DNA from: Sipunculus nudus
Taxonomy: Eukaryota > Annelida > Sipuncula > Golfingiida > Sipunculidae
Direction: 5' to 3'
DNA length: 64,000 bases
Assembly: GCA_026874595.1 (NCBI GenBank)
Contig: CM049307.1
Span: forward strand, 77,166,643 to 77,230,642
This document shows positions 48,729-57,377 of the stretch, piece by piece. The notes under the pieces are model-generated. The model ran no database searches. It saw nothing but the letters and a program-made list of their open reading frames with translations, and was not told where the DNA came from. Position 1 is the first letter of the stretch; each line of letters starts with the position of its first letter. The translations under genes and the position numbers were made by a program.

Positions 48729-49227
48729 AAACCCGAAAGCCATTACCAGTCGTATTCAACTCATGCAACTTATGCAAGACAACGCTAAACTATACAGACA
48801 GCATCACGGTAGTATGAACCCGTACGCAGCTTCTGGAGTCAGCACTAGCCCTTCACCAGCACTGACTCGCAGTGGTTTGCGCATACCGAACACTACTGGG
48901 GCTAGTCCTTATTTGCCTACACCGCGCAGAAGAATTTCCCCCAGGTCTCCTGAAGATACGGATGTTTATGCCCCACCCATTATGTACACGGAAGATCAAG
49001 ACGAGTTTCAGACACCCCGCAGTAGTAGGGATAGCAGGAGAAGGAGAAGGAGAAGAAGGCAACGAGAAACTTCTGGCATAGGCCGTTCTCTGTCGGACGG
49101 TGATTTGACGGACAGTTTCGTGGACTTGATAAACAGGCGTGACAGGAGATCGCTACAAAATGTGATCAACGGGTTACACGATAGGTTAGGTGAAGTGTTG
49201 GCCTCTAGTGCCGGTACACCCCTATGA
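48580..49227 (+). CDS. Coiled-coil/Arg-rich protein, unknown
   Basis: From ATG 48580 this gives 215 residues; the frame is open further upstream but only from GTG. The N-terminal 70 residues form a likely coiled coil (M-K-K-L-E-E-V-L-T-R-L-S). A Pro/Ser/Thr-rich linker follows with repeated S-P and T-P, then a run of eight arginines (about 49038-49065) and a final amphipathic helix. It overlaps the preceding ORF by about 150 bases and ends 3 bases before the integrase ATG. A structural or DNA-binding role is possible; nothing more can be said. Confidence 0.6.
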   Translation: MTQTTIPATVMKKLEEVLTRLSEQAPIPDPVTQQYNQNKQKMTKLIEKTKNPKAITSRIQLMQLMQDNAKLYRQHHGSMNPYAASGVSTSPSPALTRSGLRIPNTTGASPYLPTPRRRISPRSPEDTDVYAPPIMYTEDQDEFQTPRSSRDSRRRRRRRRQRETSGIGRSLSDGDLTDSFVDLINRRDRRSLQNVINGLHDRLGEVLASSAGTPL

Positions 49228-49230
49228 ACC

Positions 49231-50340
49231 ATGAAAAGGCGTTTAGAGAAGAAAAGGGTCATTCCTGCCCAACCCCAATCTAAGAAAAGGAAAAAATCGC
49301 CGGAAGAACAGAAAAGGTATGATATTCTGTACGATGTGGCTAAACATCCTGATACGGCTTTCACCGGCAACAAGAAAAGAATCCTAGAGAAATTACAGGC
49401 CACATACTCCGGGAAAAGTAAAAAAGAGAGGTTGAAACATGCGGAAAATTATCTCATTCAACAAAAATCTTTCATGTTACACGCGCCAGCCCCTGCGGGT
49501 AAAGGTAAATTTGAGCGCATGCGCACAGTGGTGGGTGGAGTCGACGAGCAATGGCAATCAGATCTGATAGATATGAGACAGCACACTAGAAACAACAAAG
49601 GTTACACATTCATTTTAAATTGTATAGACGTGTTTTCTAGGATGATTTTTACACGCCCTTTAAAAACAAAGGGGGGTCAAGAGGTAGTGGGAGCGTTGCG
49701 AGACATATTTATGCAGTCAGCAAGACACCCGAAATTTAAATTGCAAACCGATCACGGCAAAGAATATTTTAACCGTTATATGAAAGCTTTGGAGAAAGAA
49801 TATAAATTTCAACATTTCGCTTCACGCGAACCTGAAATTAAAGCTTCCCTAGTGGAACGTTCAAATCGTGAAATACGTGAAAGGTTGGAAAGACTGTGGA
49901 CAATGCAGGGTAAAGAAACATGGGTAAACCTGTTACCCGATTTGACTAGTGCTATTAATAACACGTACCACAACAGCATTAAAACTACACCTAACCTCGC
50001 TTCCGAAGCCACCCCTGAGGAAGAGAATGAACTTTTTCATTTGCTCTTCCCTTCCCATACTCGTCCTCAGACGCGCCGTAACACCAAAGACCTCAGTAAA
50101 TATAAGATCGGGGACCACGTCCGTGTGGCCAGATGGCGCGGGACATTTGAAAAAGGCACACGCAAAAAGTTCCAGGAAGAAATATTCCAGATTTATGCGC
50201 GTAAAATACGTACACCCAGGGTTGTGTTTTTGTTGCTGGATGAAAACGGGGACGAATTGGAAGGCCAATGGACAAGTGATTTACTTCAGAAGGCTCCTGA
50301 TCCCGGTTGGAGTTGGATGGGCGAAGAACAGGAAGAATAG
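49231..50340 (+). CDS. Retroviral-type (rve) integrase
   Basis: This enzyme inserts the element into host DNA. The 369-residue ORF starts at ATG 49231. The N-terminal 90 residues are basic and helical. The catalytic core follows: W-Q-S-D-L at residue 108-112 (first Asp, D111), L-Q-T-D-H-G at D174, and L-V-E-R-S-N at E209, giving a D,D(34)E arrangement as in Polinton and retroviral integrases. 'I-D-V-F-S-R-M' between the first two motifs is also typical. After the core, 'Y-K-I-G-D-H-V-R-V' then 'F-E-K-G' and 'E-I-F-Q-I' form the SH3-like C-terminal region found in Polinton integrases. All three acidic residues are present and the frame is intact. It overlaps nothing but is followed by the next ATG after 2 bases. 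Confidence 0.93.
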   Translation: MKRRLEKKRVIPAQPQSKKRKKSPEEQKRYDILYDVAKHPDTAFTGNKKRILEKLQATYSGKSKKERLKHAENYLIQQKSFMLHAPAPAGKGKFERMRTVVGGVDEQWQSDLIDMRQHTRNNKGYTFILNCIDVFSRMIFTRPLKTKGGQEVVGALRDIFMQSARHPKFKLQTDHGKEYFNRYMKALEKEYKFQHFASREPEIKASLVERSNREIRERLERLWTMQGKETWVNLLPDLTSAINNTYHNSIKTTPNLASEATPEEENELFHLLFPSHTRPQTRRNTKDLSKYKIGDHVRVARWRGTFEKGTRKKFQEEIFQIYARKIRTPRVVFLLLDENGDELEGQWTSDLLQKAPDPGWSWMGEEQEE

Positions 50341-50342
50341 AT

Positions 50343-51050
50343 ATGGAGAAATTTGATAACTGGACCGAACAAAACCCTTTCTACAGGTTATGTTATTCCG
50401 GTAAAAAGTGTCAATTACATGAGGTGAGTTGGTCTGGGGAATGGGTGTTGGTGTGTCATAAACACTGTCAAGTTCATGTGTGTGAACCTGTCCAGTGCGT
50501 ACCCTCATGCCCTGTGAGTGAAAACCCTGAAGGTGAGATGGTGTGTAAAATCAGTGGAAGGGTCGTGGGTGTAGATTACAAAAAACCTTACATGCTACAG
50601 GAAGAGCCGGTCACATGTATCAATGTGGAAGACCGGGTTGTTCCCACAGATGTTGTGTTGTATAATTTGTTTATACAAAAGTGGAATGTCACCCGATTTT
50701 ATGAGGTGGATAGGATTTTGTTCCGCGATATAGTTCCATTGGAACTTACCAATGAACGCTTCATGTTATATTATATGAGTTGTAAGTTGTGGGAAACCCA
50801 TAAAAGGGAACATGAAGAAGATGGGAAAGACAAATTCACAATGTTTAAAAAAGAGAGAAAACAAAATATATACACAGCCATCTGTCGTGCTGTGTATGAT
50901 TTGTTGAACCCTTGTGAACCTTACGCAAACAAAGGGTACCGCAAACTCTTCAATTCACAAAACCATTTTTTAAAAATGATGAAATGTATATGCGGTCTTT
51001 CTCAAGGTCACAGTCCGTATAAGAGAGAACTGTTACGACAGAAAAAATGA
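50343..51050 (+). CDS. Cys/His-rich protein, possible zinc-binding regulator
   Basis: The start is ATG 50343 (235 residues), just past the integrase stop. The first 75 residues hold eleven cysteines and several histidines, ending in a 'C-P-x-S-E-N-P-E-G...V-C-K-I-S-G-R' segment that looks like a treble-clef or ribbon zinc site. The rest is helical and charged with no recognised fold. Similar Cys-rich proteins near the integrase are known in related elements but have no agreed function; a transcription-related role would be a guess. An AATAAA at 51120 may end its transcript. Confidence 0.65.
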   Translation: MEKFDNWTEQNPFYRLCYSGKKCQLHEVSWSGEWVLVCHKHCQVHVCEPVQCVPSCPVSENPEGEMVCKISGRVVGVDYKKPYMLQEEPVTCINVEDRVVPTDVVLYNLFIQKWNVTRFYEVDRILFRDIVPLELTNERFMLYYMSCKLWETHKREHEEDGKDKFTMFKKERKQNIYTAICRAVYDLLNPCEPYANKGYRKLFNSQNHFLKMMKCICGLSQGHSPYKRELLRQKK

Positions 51051-51119
51051 AAGAAGTCACAGAATTAGAATATTATATAGCTTTGTGTGAGGATTTGTCA
51101 CCCTATGTTGTAAGTGCTG

Positions 51120-51125
51120 AATAAA
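51120..51125 (+). terminator. Polyadenylation signal
   Basis: AATAAA lies about 70 bases after the stop at 51050 and just before the next gene's leader. Confidence 0.5.
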
Positions 51126-51198
51126 ATATGTGCGAAACATGTACATTCTTTTGTGATGTGTTAGAGTGAGAGTGCGTGCTGTGAAACCGAGAAAAAAA

Positions 51199-53220
51199 AT
51201 GACAGAAGTTAACTTGTTGTGTGCCAGTGACGTCTCCACTGATCTATACCCCGCCAATGCTAGCAATGATTTCATTGTACAGCTGCCAGAACCTTTAAGG
51301 TTACCTCAGCAAGGACAGCATGAGATCGCTTTGGTGGATATGGTCGTGCCTGCGAGTGTTTTCGTGGAAAGCCGAGACCCTTACGCTGACGTAAGGTGTG
51401 CTTTCCGACTGAAAACCATGCACATTACCACCCAACCGTACAGCTTTACCGTTACACGTAAGAAACCTGAGAACACGTTGGACCCTGACAGTTTCCAAGA
51501 GGGTTTTACAACGGCATTGGAAGCAGCTCAAGATTCTCAACCTGAAAACCGAGCCACAGAAATCAGGACCTGGCGGTACTCTTTCACCCCCTTCCCTTTT
51601 ACTATAACCCAGATGCTAAATTCCTACCTACCCGCAGATTACAGTGAAACAACCTCTGGTGAAAGTCCATGGGGCCTGTATACGGATGACAATTTTAGGA
51701 TGGTAGTAGGTGCTTTATCCAGTGCTAGTTTCTCTGTACCTGTAGGACATCCAGATGGTTTTCCAAACCTGCTGACTTTTACCGTGCCTGAAGATGAAAC
51801 GGAGTACATGGAAATACGATTAACAGATGCTACCGTATGGAAAAGGTTTGAATTTAAACCCGGCAACACGAGCTGGAAGGCCAGTACTTTTCATCCTCTG
51901 TTACGGACTTTCTGTGAAGAATACAACCAGGAACACCAGAACCATCACACGCACTTTGACACCGGCTTATTTCCCATGACATATATGTGGCAGTCCAACA
52001 ATGATGGAAACGTTTTCCTCGGGTTCAGATTACATTTGCACGACAACACCTTTCAGTTTCAAAGAGATCTCAGGCAAGCTTTTCATATGAGGTGTACACG
52101 GGGTGCTGTACAGAAAATGCAATTCTCTAACCCCGCATGGGAGCCTGAGGCGACCCTATGGACATTACCTAACGTTACACCTATCCCAGATGATAACCTT
52201 GTGCCCGCTGGTGAAGACGATAACCGCGTCCAGGAAGTTGGGGAAACACCTGCACGTGGAACTGAATACAACCCTCCTTTGGCAGACCCTACCACAAAAG
52301 ATGAATGTTTGGGGTGGGGGTCGCATTACCATTGGACTTTCATGTCCAGTCAAACGGAGATGCGGTGTTTCTTCGGATTCGGGGACAAAAGTAAAGCCTC
52401 CACGCAACGTGACGCCCCTTTCCATGCGCAAGCGCTGGTGAACATAAGCCGTTCCACCGAGCTCACCCTGACACAAGAAGTGATACTCCCCACACAATAC
52501 CAGCTGCGTATATGTTTTGTACAAGGTTACAGTCCCGTGCAAAGTTTTTCTGCTGAACCCACTGAGGATGTGAATTTTTTTAACAATTTAGAGCAAGCCG
52601 TGGAAAGGGCTGTGGAACAGTTACCTGCCTCTTCCACGTGTGAGTATAACGTGAAAGTACACGTACACCGCACGTCGGCTGGAGAAGGGGAGGGTATACG
52701 GTTCGATACTTCCTGGCGTTGTGCTCAGCGTTTTGAAAATGATACCACACGATCCGAAGTGAGACAGTGGGTAGAAAGGTTCCATAACATGGGTATCCAG
52801 GTCAACACAGAATTAAAAAACAAATTGGACGTGCAGGAAGGGGCACTTTTTTCATGGGTGGACGTGGGGGAAGGGTGGCACGTATTACAGTACCCTGCTT
52901 CCAACATGGAAATCTATACCTGTTATGCTTCAGACCCTGTGCGTATTCGAATACCTTTCAAAGAAACACCTGACAGTGGGTTCAAATGGTTGTTAGTCCA
53001 ATATATGAGTTGGGCGTTTAGTGCAGGTCTTTGGGAGCAAACACCCAAACATTCTTTCCTTACATTGGGTAGAGGTTTACCTGGCGGTATGTGTTGTAAA
53101 ATCGGTAGAATACGGTTTCGTCTGAGCATGACACCTGGCGGGCACAATATCTCCGAGTACGATTACGCCACTCATATATCCCCCGTGCCAGGGTTTAATA
53201 CCTCCCCTGACAACACCTGA
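51199..53220 (+). CDS. Large virion-type protein, first of three with a shared layout
   Basis: ATG 51199 gives 673 residues; the frame also opens upstream from GTG but without ATG. The N-terminus reads S-D-V-S-T-D-L-Y-P...F-x-V-Q-L-P-E-P-L-R-L, then 'H-E-I-A-L-V-D-M-V-V-P'. This 'polymer-like strand, L-P-x-P, then W/H-E-V-x-L' start recurs in proteins of invertebrate Polinton-like elements and in the ORFs at 53850 and 54712 here. The remainder is rich in aromatic residues and beta-prone, with several Trp. It is probably a structural protein (minor capsid, spike or fibre-like); which one is not known. The frame is intact over 2 kb, which argues for recent purifying selection. Confidence 0.7.
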   Translation: MTEVNLLCASDVSTDLYPANASNDFIVQLPEPLRLPQQGQHEIALVDMVVPASVFVESRDPYADVRCAFRLKTMHITTQPYSFTVTRKKPENTLDPDSFQEGFTTALEAAQDSQPENRATEIRTWRYSFTPFPFTITQMLNSYLPADYSETTSGESPWGLYTDDNFRMVVGALSSASFSVPVGHPDGFPNLLTFTVPEDETEYMEIRLTDATVWKRFEFKPGNTSWKASTFHPLLRTFCEEYNQEHQNHHTHFDTGLFPMTYMWQSNNDGNVFLGFRLHLHDNTFQFQRDLRQAFHMRCTRGAVQKMQFSNPAWEPEATLWTLPNVTPIPDDNLVPAGEDDNRVQEVGETPARGTEYNPPLADPTTKDECLGWGSHYHWTFMSSQTEMRCFFGFGDKSKASTQRDAPFHAQALVNISRSTELTLTQEVILPTQYQLRICFVQGYSPVQSFSAEPTEDVNFFNNLEQAVERAVEQLPASSTCEYNVKVHVHRTSAGEGEGIRFDTSWRCAQRFENDTTRSEVRQWVERFHNMGIQVNTELKNKLDVQEGALFSWVDVGEGWHVLQYPASNMEIYTCYASDPVRIRIPFKETPDSGFKWLLVQYMSWAFSAGLWEQTPKHSFLTLGRGLPGGMCCKIGRIRFRLSMTPGGHNISEYDYATHISPVPGFNTSPDNT

Positions 53221-53237
53221 CTCACCACGCTTCCTAT

Positions 53238-53819
53238 ATGGTGATAAATGCGGACGAAAACATGATAAACCTTTTGGGTCTGGTGACACCTTTTCGACCG
53301 TTTCAGTTGTACGAAGATCGAGGTGCTGTAGAATGGCCCCTCAAGATACACGCACCCAGTGTCCTGCGCATCAGACAGGGTGACGGTGTGTGGACTTCTC
53401 AGAAAGTGTGGGACGACATGTTTTTGCGGCACCAGGTGAACGCTACCACCCAGTCGGGACAGTTGGTGGAACAAAGTTTAGACTCTGCACGCGTGATGAA
53501 CCTGAACCAGTTCGGGAACAGGATTCATGGACCTAATAAGCAAGGCTATTATTTTGTGGATATTTTGCGCCCGGATTTCCATGTGCCAGAAGGTTACGAC
53601 GTTCAAGATTCCTCTGAAATCGTACACAGCCAAGTGTTTGACGTACGCTACATCGAAAGCAGAAATTTCGATCACAGGTGGATGAGGGTAAAATTGCACA
53701 GAGGTTTAGGTGGCGAAGAAAGCGAAGACACCTTGCGGTTGTTTGCTTCCCCCTCTGTGCTCCGAGCGGTAGGTGCGGATTCCAGGGACAACGTGGTAAA
53801 CATGAATTTTTTAAACTAA
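53238..53819 (+). CDS. Virion-module protein, unknown
   Basis: ATG 53238 gives 193 residues and follows the large protein after 17 bases. It is a mixed alpha/beta composition without signal peptide, membrane segment or cysteine pattern. No family was recognised. Its place inside the uninterrupted run of structural-type genes suggests a minor capsid or internal virion role. Confidence 0.65.
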   Translation: MVINADENMINLLGLVTPFRPFQLYEDRGAVEWPLKIHAPSVLRIRQGDGVWTSQKVWDDMFLRHQVNATTQSGQLVEQSLDSARVMNLNQFGNRIHGPNKQGYYFVDILRPDFHVPEGYDVQDSSEIVHSQVFDVRYIESRNFDHRWMRVKLHRGLGGEESEDTLRLFASPSVLRAVGADSRDNVVNMNFLN

Positions 53820-53849
53820 GAATACAAACCCTTGCGCCCTGAACACGAT

Positions 53850-54707
53850 ATGCTTAATATGACATTTAAGGTGGAAACTTTGTCGGGGGACCCGTACCCT
53901 TTTCACGACGGATCCCGCACCTTAATTCAAACCCACATACGCCCCAGAAAAAGACAGAGGGAAGATTATTTTGTTTTGAACTGCTTGGTGCAGGAAGAAA
54001 CGAAACTGTCTAAACCTAAAACGTTTGAGTTCATTGACCAGTGGGAAGTGGGTTTGAACACGTTGACCTTGCCCGACAATTTTTATAACTTTCTCACAGA
54101 TGAAATGAAGGTTTCTGTGTGGGACACCCAACAGGAAAACCCCGTCCTCATCGAAACCTTAAATTTTCCTGAGGTGCGGTACAGCAACGTATCCTGTGTC
54201 TCCTATTTGAACAAATGGCTGAAAACAAGCACTGTAGGCAACAACGGTTGCAAAGCGGAACTAAATGCCAGTGGTCGTTTGGAACTGCGGTTCACGAAAT
54301 CCAACACGCGTCAGCTCAGGTTTAACGAAGAACTGTCCCAAGTGTTAGGGTTCCCACAATTCTTTGTGACCACAAGCGAGAGGGATTACACCTCTCAGGA
54401 AATCGTAAACACATTGAGAGGTTTTGAAACTTTGTTCGTGTACGAGCAAAGCATTCTAAAGGAACAGATGGTAGGCAACACGTTCAGTCGTCTTTTAAAG
54501 GCAGTGGTTCCTTCCAGCGCACAACAGGTCGGTACGGTATGGTTGTATTTCCAAGTACCAAATGTGACGTTTGTTCCAATCATTTCGATTGACAAACTGA
54601 CCAGCCTTAATTTGCAAATCCGTGACGCGTTGGGACGTTTGCTGGTGTTCCCACCTCTTTCCGCATTGAAATCGACCGCCTCTTTAATATTTCAACTCAA
54701 GGGATGA
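53850..54707 (+). CDS. Virion-type protein, second of three with a shared layout
   Basis: ATG 53850 gives 285 residues. Near residue 60 it has 'Q-W-E-V-G-L-N-T-L-T-L-P-D-N-F-Y-N-F'. At the end 'L-T-S-L-N-L-Q-I-R-D-A-L-G-R' is followed by a short strand. Both are signatures of a family widespread in invertebrate Polinton-like elements, where the last block usually reads as I-R-D-x-x-G-x-P-V-P-F. A central 'V-W-L-Y-F-Q-V-P-N' strand fits too. The family has no settled role; a capsid-associated protein is likely from context. Four bases separate it from the next ORF. Confidence 0.7.
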   Translation: MLNMTFKVETLSGDPYPFHDGSRTLIQTHIRPRKRQREDYFVLNCLVQEETKLSKPKTFEFIDQWEVGLNTLTLPDNFYNFLTDEMKVSVWDTQQENPVLIETLNFPEVRYSNVSCVSYLNKWLKTSTVGNNGCKAELNASGRLELRFTKSNTRQLRFNEELSQVLGFPQFFVTTSERDYTSQEIVNTLRGFETLFVYEQSILKEQMVGNTFSRLLKAVVPSSAQQVGTVWLYFQVPNVTFVPIISIDKLTSLNLQIRDALGRLLVFPPLSALKSTASLIFQLKG

Positions 54708-54711
54708 AAGC

Positions 54712-55137
54712 ATGGCCTCAGTCGTTACTGTGTACAGTTCGGTAGAGGCTGACGACGCCCTTAATAGTTTCCGTTTTAAATTTCCTATACCTGTAGAAGC
54801 TCCAAACCATTGGGAACTGGAACTTTTACAATATGTAGCAGGACGTATCACGTGGCTGGAAGGTACACAAAACGTGGTGTACGTACGAGTTCCTGAGATG
54901 GGAGATAACCCACAACCGTCCGTAACCATGCGGGATGTGTTGAATTACGTGTGCCTGCCCCGTGAAACCGATGAGCCAATGTACAACATTGAAATCGTAC
55001 AACCTGTGGCCAAAAAATTAGCACCCACACGTTTAACACAACTCCACTTCGAACTCGTGGACAAGGACGGTTTCCTAATCCCCACAACAGCAGGTTCCCC
55101 AGCCACCATGCTGGTAGTGAGACTCACACCTTTTTGA
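54712..55137 (+). CDS. Virion-type protein, third and shortest of the set
   Basis: ATG 54712 gives 141 residues. Its start ('F-R-F-K-F-P-I-P-V...H-W-E-L-E-L-L-Q-Y-V') and end ('L-T-Q-L-H-F-E-L-V-D-K-D-G-F') mirror the first and last blocks of the 53850 protein with the middle removed. It is therefore a reduced paralogue. Compact jelly-roll proteins such as penton subunits have this size, but that is inference. Confidence 0.65.
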   Translation: MASVVTVYSSVEADDALNSFRFKFPIPVEAPNHWELELLQYVAGRITWLEGTQNVVYVRVPEMGDNPQPSVTMRDVLNYVCLPRETDEPMYNIEIVQPVAKKLAPTRLTQLHFELVDKDGFLIPTTAGSPATMLVVRLTPF

Positions 55138-55165
55138 GAACCAAACATAACCAGAACACAGCCAC

Positions 55166-55771
55166 ATGAAACCAGTATTCACCAAAGTATTGACAAAAAT
55201 ATATATAATGGAATATATCACGAAATGTCAGCAACGACCTAGCAAGCGCTCCGGCCCAGCTCTTCCCGGAGGGAAGAGGGGGCGAGGCAAACGTATCAGG
55301 AAAGGTACAAAAGAAGAATGTCTCCTGATGACTACCAGGGCCCCGTACGCCGACAAATTGCCACAGCTGTTGCACAAATCCTCCGGCATGGTGGAAAAAT
55401 TAGCTGACGAAATTAAAAACATGGAAACTGTATCCGACATGATGTCCGTACTGACATTGCGCCCAGAACTGAACCAGTTGTTTGCGACAGAATTTGCCAA
55501 GTGTCGCGTGATGGAACTGCAGAGTAAAATGCGAAAAATCAGCAAACAGGTGTACAAGGGAGTGGAAGATCTGAAGAAATTGCGTGACGAGTTGCTGAAC
55601 GAACAGGACGCCTTTTTCCGCGTCGTGCTGTGTGACGGAGAAGAACTGGAAGCCCGTATGAAGGAATTGTATTCTTCAGCGGATGACACGGAAGAAGACA
55701 CGGAGGAAGACAAGCAGGCTTGCCAAGACATTGATACCATAAATGGAGGAGGACAGCAGGACAAAGATTGA
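55166..55771 (+). CDS. Helical virion-module protein with basic N-terminus
   Basis: ATG 55166 gives 201 residues. The first 50 are basic (K-R-G-R-G-K-R-I-R-K). The middle is a long helical/coiled-coil stretch, and the C-terminus is acidic with repeated D-T-E-E-D. The minus strand over this gene is also open for 206 codons, but its product is Ser/Leu/Phe-rich and looks like a shadow. A core or scaffold protein is possible; no homology was seen. Confidence 0.6.
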   Translation: MKPVFTKVLTKIYIMEYITKCQQRPSKRSGPALPGGKRGRGKRIRKGTKEECLLMTTRAPYADKLPQLLHKSSGMVEKLADEIKNMETVSDMMSVLTLRPELNQLFATEFAKCRVMELQSKMRKISKQVYKGVEDLKKLRDELLNEQDAFFRVVLCDGEELEARMKELYSSADDTEEDTEEDKQACQDIDTINGGGQQDKD

Positions 55772-55821
55772 CCATAAACCATCTGTAGGATCTGACATGA
55801 GGGGATAAATATACTTACATA

Positions 55822-56235
55822 ATGCCTTTCGGTTTCCCGAGGAGTCATTATTATTCAAAGGGGGTGGGGAAAAGCAGTTTCCCCACAAGGTACCCCGGTA
55901 CCGTGGCGATGGTACAAAACATGAACCTCGCTGTCGCAAAAGACAACGTGAAATACCAACAGGAGAGCAATGTGGCTCAAGCGGAAGCAGCCGGTGGCAA
56001 ATTAACAAACACTACTGTGACGCGTAAAGTGATAGACGCTCACGCGCGTACGTCCCGCACATTTAACAAGTCTTCAGGTGGGAGGAGAACCACGGAGAAA
56101 GTTATGGATAAAAGACAACCCGCCACCAAAAACCCTAGCCAAACCGGGGTGGTACAGCCTACCATGGACCATATACCTATACGTAAAAAATTAAAGAAAA
56201 GAAAACCGAGAAAACAAAAGACTATATATGATTAA
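55822..56235 (+). CDS. Basic virion-module protein, unknown
   Basis: ATG 55822 gives 137 residues. It is hydrophilic, rich in K, R, T, Q, and ends in a strongly basic tail (K-K-L-K-K-R-K-P-R-K). An internal A-V-A-K-D...A-Q-A-E-A-A-G-G helix is visible. No family was recognised. The charge suggests DNA or capsid-interior contact. Confidence 0.6.
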   Translation: MPFGFPRSHYYSKGVGKSSFPTRYPGTVAMVQNMNLAVAKDNVKYQQESNVAQAEAAGGKLTNTTVTRKVIDAHARTSRTFNKSSGGRRTTEKVMDKRQPATKNPSQTGVVQPTMDHIPIRKKLKKRKPRKQKTIYD

Positions 56236-56289
56236 CCTGCTTATACAAAAAGTGTCTTTTTTTACAATGCCATCATCCAATTAAACAAC

Positions 56290-56470
56290 ATGGCAGGAAG
56301 AAGGCGTACCACATGTGCTCTCCGCCGCCGCCGTCGCCGCAGAGGTGGAAATGTGGTCAGGGGTAGGGGGTGGACACGCGGTAGAAGGAGGGGGGGGCAT
56401 GTTTCTAGGGAAAGTGGGTGGTATGATTGACAATGTATTAGGAGGGTTGTTGAGAGGACTTTTCAAATAA
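56290..56470 (+). pseudogene. Arg/Gly-rich mini-protein, frame change at a G-run
   Basis: ATG 56290 opens a frame with a run of arginines and glycines. At a run of eight G (56390-56397) the natural continuation switches frame. The first frame ends soon after, while another frame gives a hydrophobic glycine-rich helix (M-F-L-G-K-V-G-G-M-I-D-N-V-L-G-G) up to TAA 56470. A basic head plus a hydrophobic, glycine-rich tail is the layout of adenovirus pX-like core peptides. Whether the G-run change is an indel in this copy, a sequencing error or programmed is unknown. Confidence 0.5.
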
Positions 56471-56540
56471 ACCCTGTATAGTTATTTTGAAAGGCAACGA
56501 AATCTTATTGCACTGAATATGTACTTTTCATATCTTATGG

Positions 56541-56546
56541 AATAAA
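56541..56546 (+). terminator. Polyadenylation signal
   Basis: AATAAA in an AT-rich gap 70 bases after the first mini-protein and 30 bases before the next ATG. Confidence 0.4.
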
Positions 56547-56575
56547 TGATTTGAATCTATATTACTTGTTTTGTC

Positions 56576-56788
56576 ATGTGGTCAGTACGTAAAAGAAAAA
56601 GACGTGTTAAAAATAGAAGGATGAGGAGAAGAGGAAAAGGTTTTTTGACCTCTGCCCTTTTGAGTACGCTGTTTGCTGTTACAGCAGATACCATTGGGAA
56701 AAACAAAAAAAAAAGCTCACCCGTAAAATCCAAAGGGCACAAAAAAGGTGCAAAAAGAGCATGGGATAAAGTTAAAGTCCCTAAATGA
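56576..56788 (+). CDS. Basic mini-protein (pX-like)
   Basis: ATG 56576 gives 70 residues. The first 23 are almost all K, R, V, M. A hydrophobic stretch follows (L-T-S-A-L-L-S-T-L-F-A-V-T), then a lysine-rich tail. It has the same head-then-hydrophobic order as its neighbours at 56290 and 57024, so it belongs to the same mini-protein cluster. In adenovirus and adintovirus particles such peptides condense the genome; the assignment here is by composition only. Confidence 0.55.
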   Translation: MWSVRKRKRRVKNRRMRRRGKGFLTSALLSTLFAVTADTIGKNKKKSSPVKSKGHKKGAKRAWDKVKVPK

Positions 56789-56826
56789 AAGGCTAAAGGG
56801 GAGGAATTTACATCCCAAAGATAGGC

Positions 56827-56964
56827 ATGGGGTAAGGTTCTGGTCTGGTACAAACACTGTTGAGCACCACTCGCAGAAGAAAGAGGACGAGAAGGAGGGG
56901 ATGGTTTCTCCCTTTTGCTTTCGGACCTGTCAACCCTCTGACGCTGTTAGGCAACATCATGTAA
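56827..56964 (+). pseudogene. Broken Arg-rich mini-protein
   Basis: In the frame of ATG 56827 a TAA comes after two codons. Beyond it the same frame stays open to TAA 56962-56964 and encodes T-R-R-R-K-R-T-R-R-R-G-W then a hydrophobic F-L-P-F-A-F-G-P stretch and L-T-L-L-G. That matches the layout of the other mini-proteins, so it is probably one more member, inactivated by an early stop. Confidence 0.4.
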
Positions 56965-57023
56965 TCGGAAGACAAAACCAGCCCAAAACTGCAATGGTCA
57001 TAAAAACAAGACATGATACAGAC

Positions 57024-57179
57024 ATGTGCAGAAAGAGAAGGAGTTCTGTGAAACCATGGGGAGGGAGAAGAAAAAGAAGAAGAAGAAGGAGAGGAGGGAT
57101 TCTACCACTGTTACCTATCTTGGCAGGCATAGGAGGTCTGTTAACGGGGGCAGGGGCAATCAAAGGAAGACGAAAATAA
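57024..57179 (+). CDS. pX-like Arg/Gly mini-protein
   Basis: ATG 57024 gives 51 residues: a basic head with a K-R-R-R-R-R-R-G-G run, then L-P-L-L-P-I-L-A-G-I-G-G-L-L-T-G and a short basic end. This is the clearest example here of the adenovirus pX (mu)-like pattern, also reported for small ORFs of adintoviruses and Polintons. The role would be genome condensation in the particle, by analogy. Confidence 0.6.
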   Translation: MCRKRRSSVKPWGGRRKRRRRRRGGILPLLPILAGIGGLLTGAGAIKGRRK

Positions 57180-57180
57180 C

Positions 57181-57377
57181 TAAAGGTGGTGGAGTAGGGG
57201 CTCGCTTCGTAACAGGTTATCACGCGAGGCAAAGGGGGGGGGGGTTTCCTTGGGTCATTACTCGGTAGTTTAGGAGGGTTTGTGTTTGGGAAAATAGCTG
57301 CCGGTAAAATGGGTTACGGTCCCTTTAAGGGGTTACAGAAAAAAGAGAAGCAGGGTGCCCTAAAGAAAACCATATGA
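57181..57377 (+). pseudogene. Glycine-rich mini-protein, frame change at an 11-G run
   Basis: Left of a run of 11 G (57234-57244) one frame reads K-G-G-G-V-G-A-R-F. Right of it another frame reads G-F-L-G-S-L-L-G-S-L-G-G-F-V-F-G-K and continues to TGA 57377 with a lysine-rich tail. The hydrophobic glycine helix resembles that in the 56290 mini-protein. The true start was not identified. It is the second mini-gene here in which the frame changes exactly at a G homopolymer. Confidence 0.45.

Noticed and set aside
55228-55848. 206-codon open frame on the minus strand
   Set aside because: It lies opposite the plus-strand gene 55166-55771, has Ser/Leu/Phe-rich composition and no ATG spacing or neighbours that fit; a mirror frame of the real gene.
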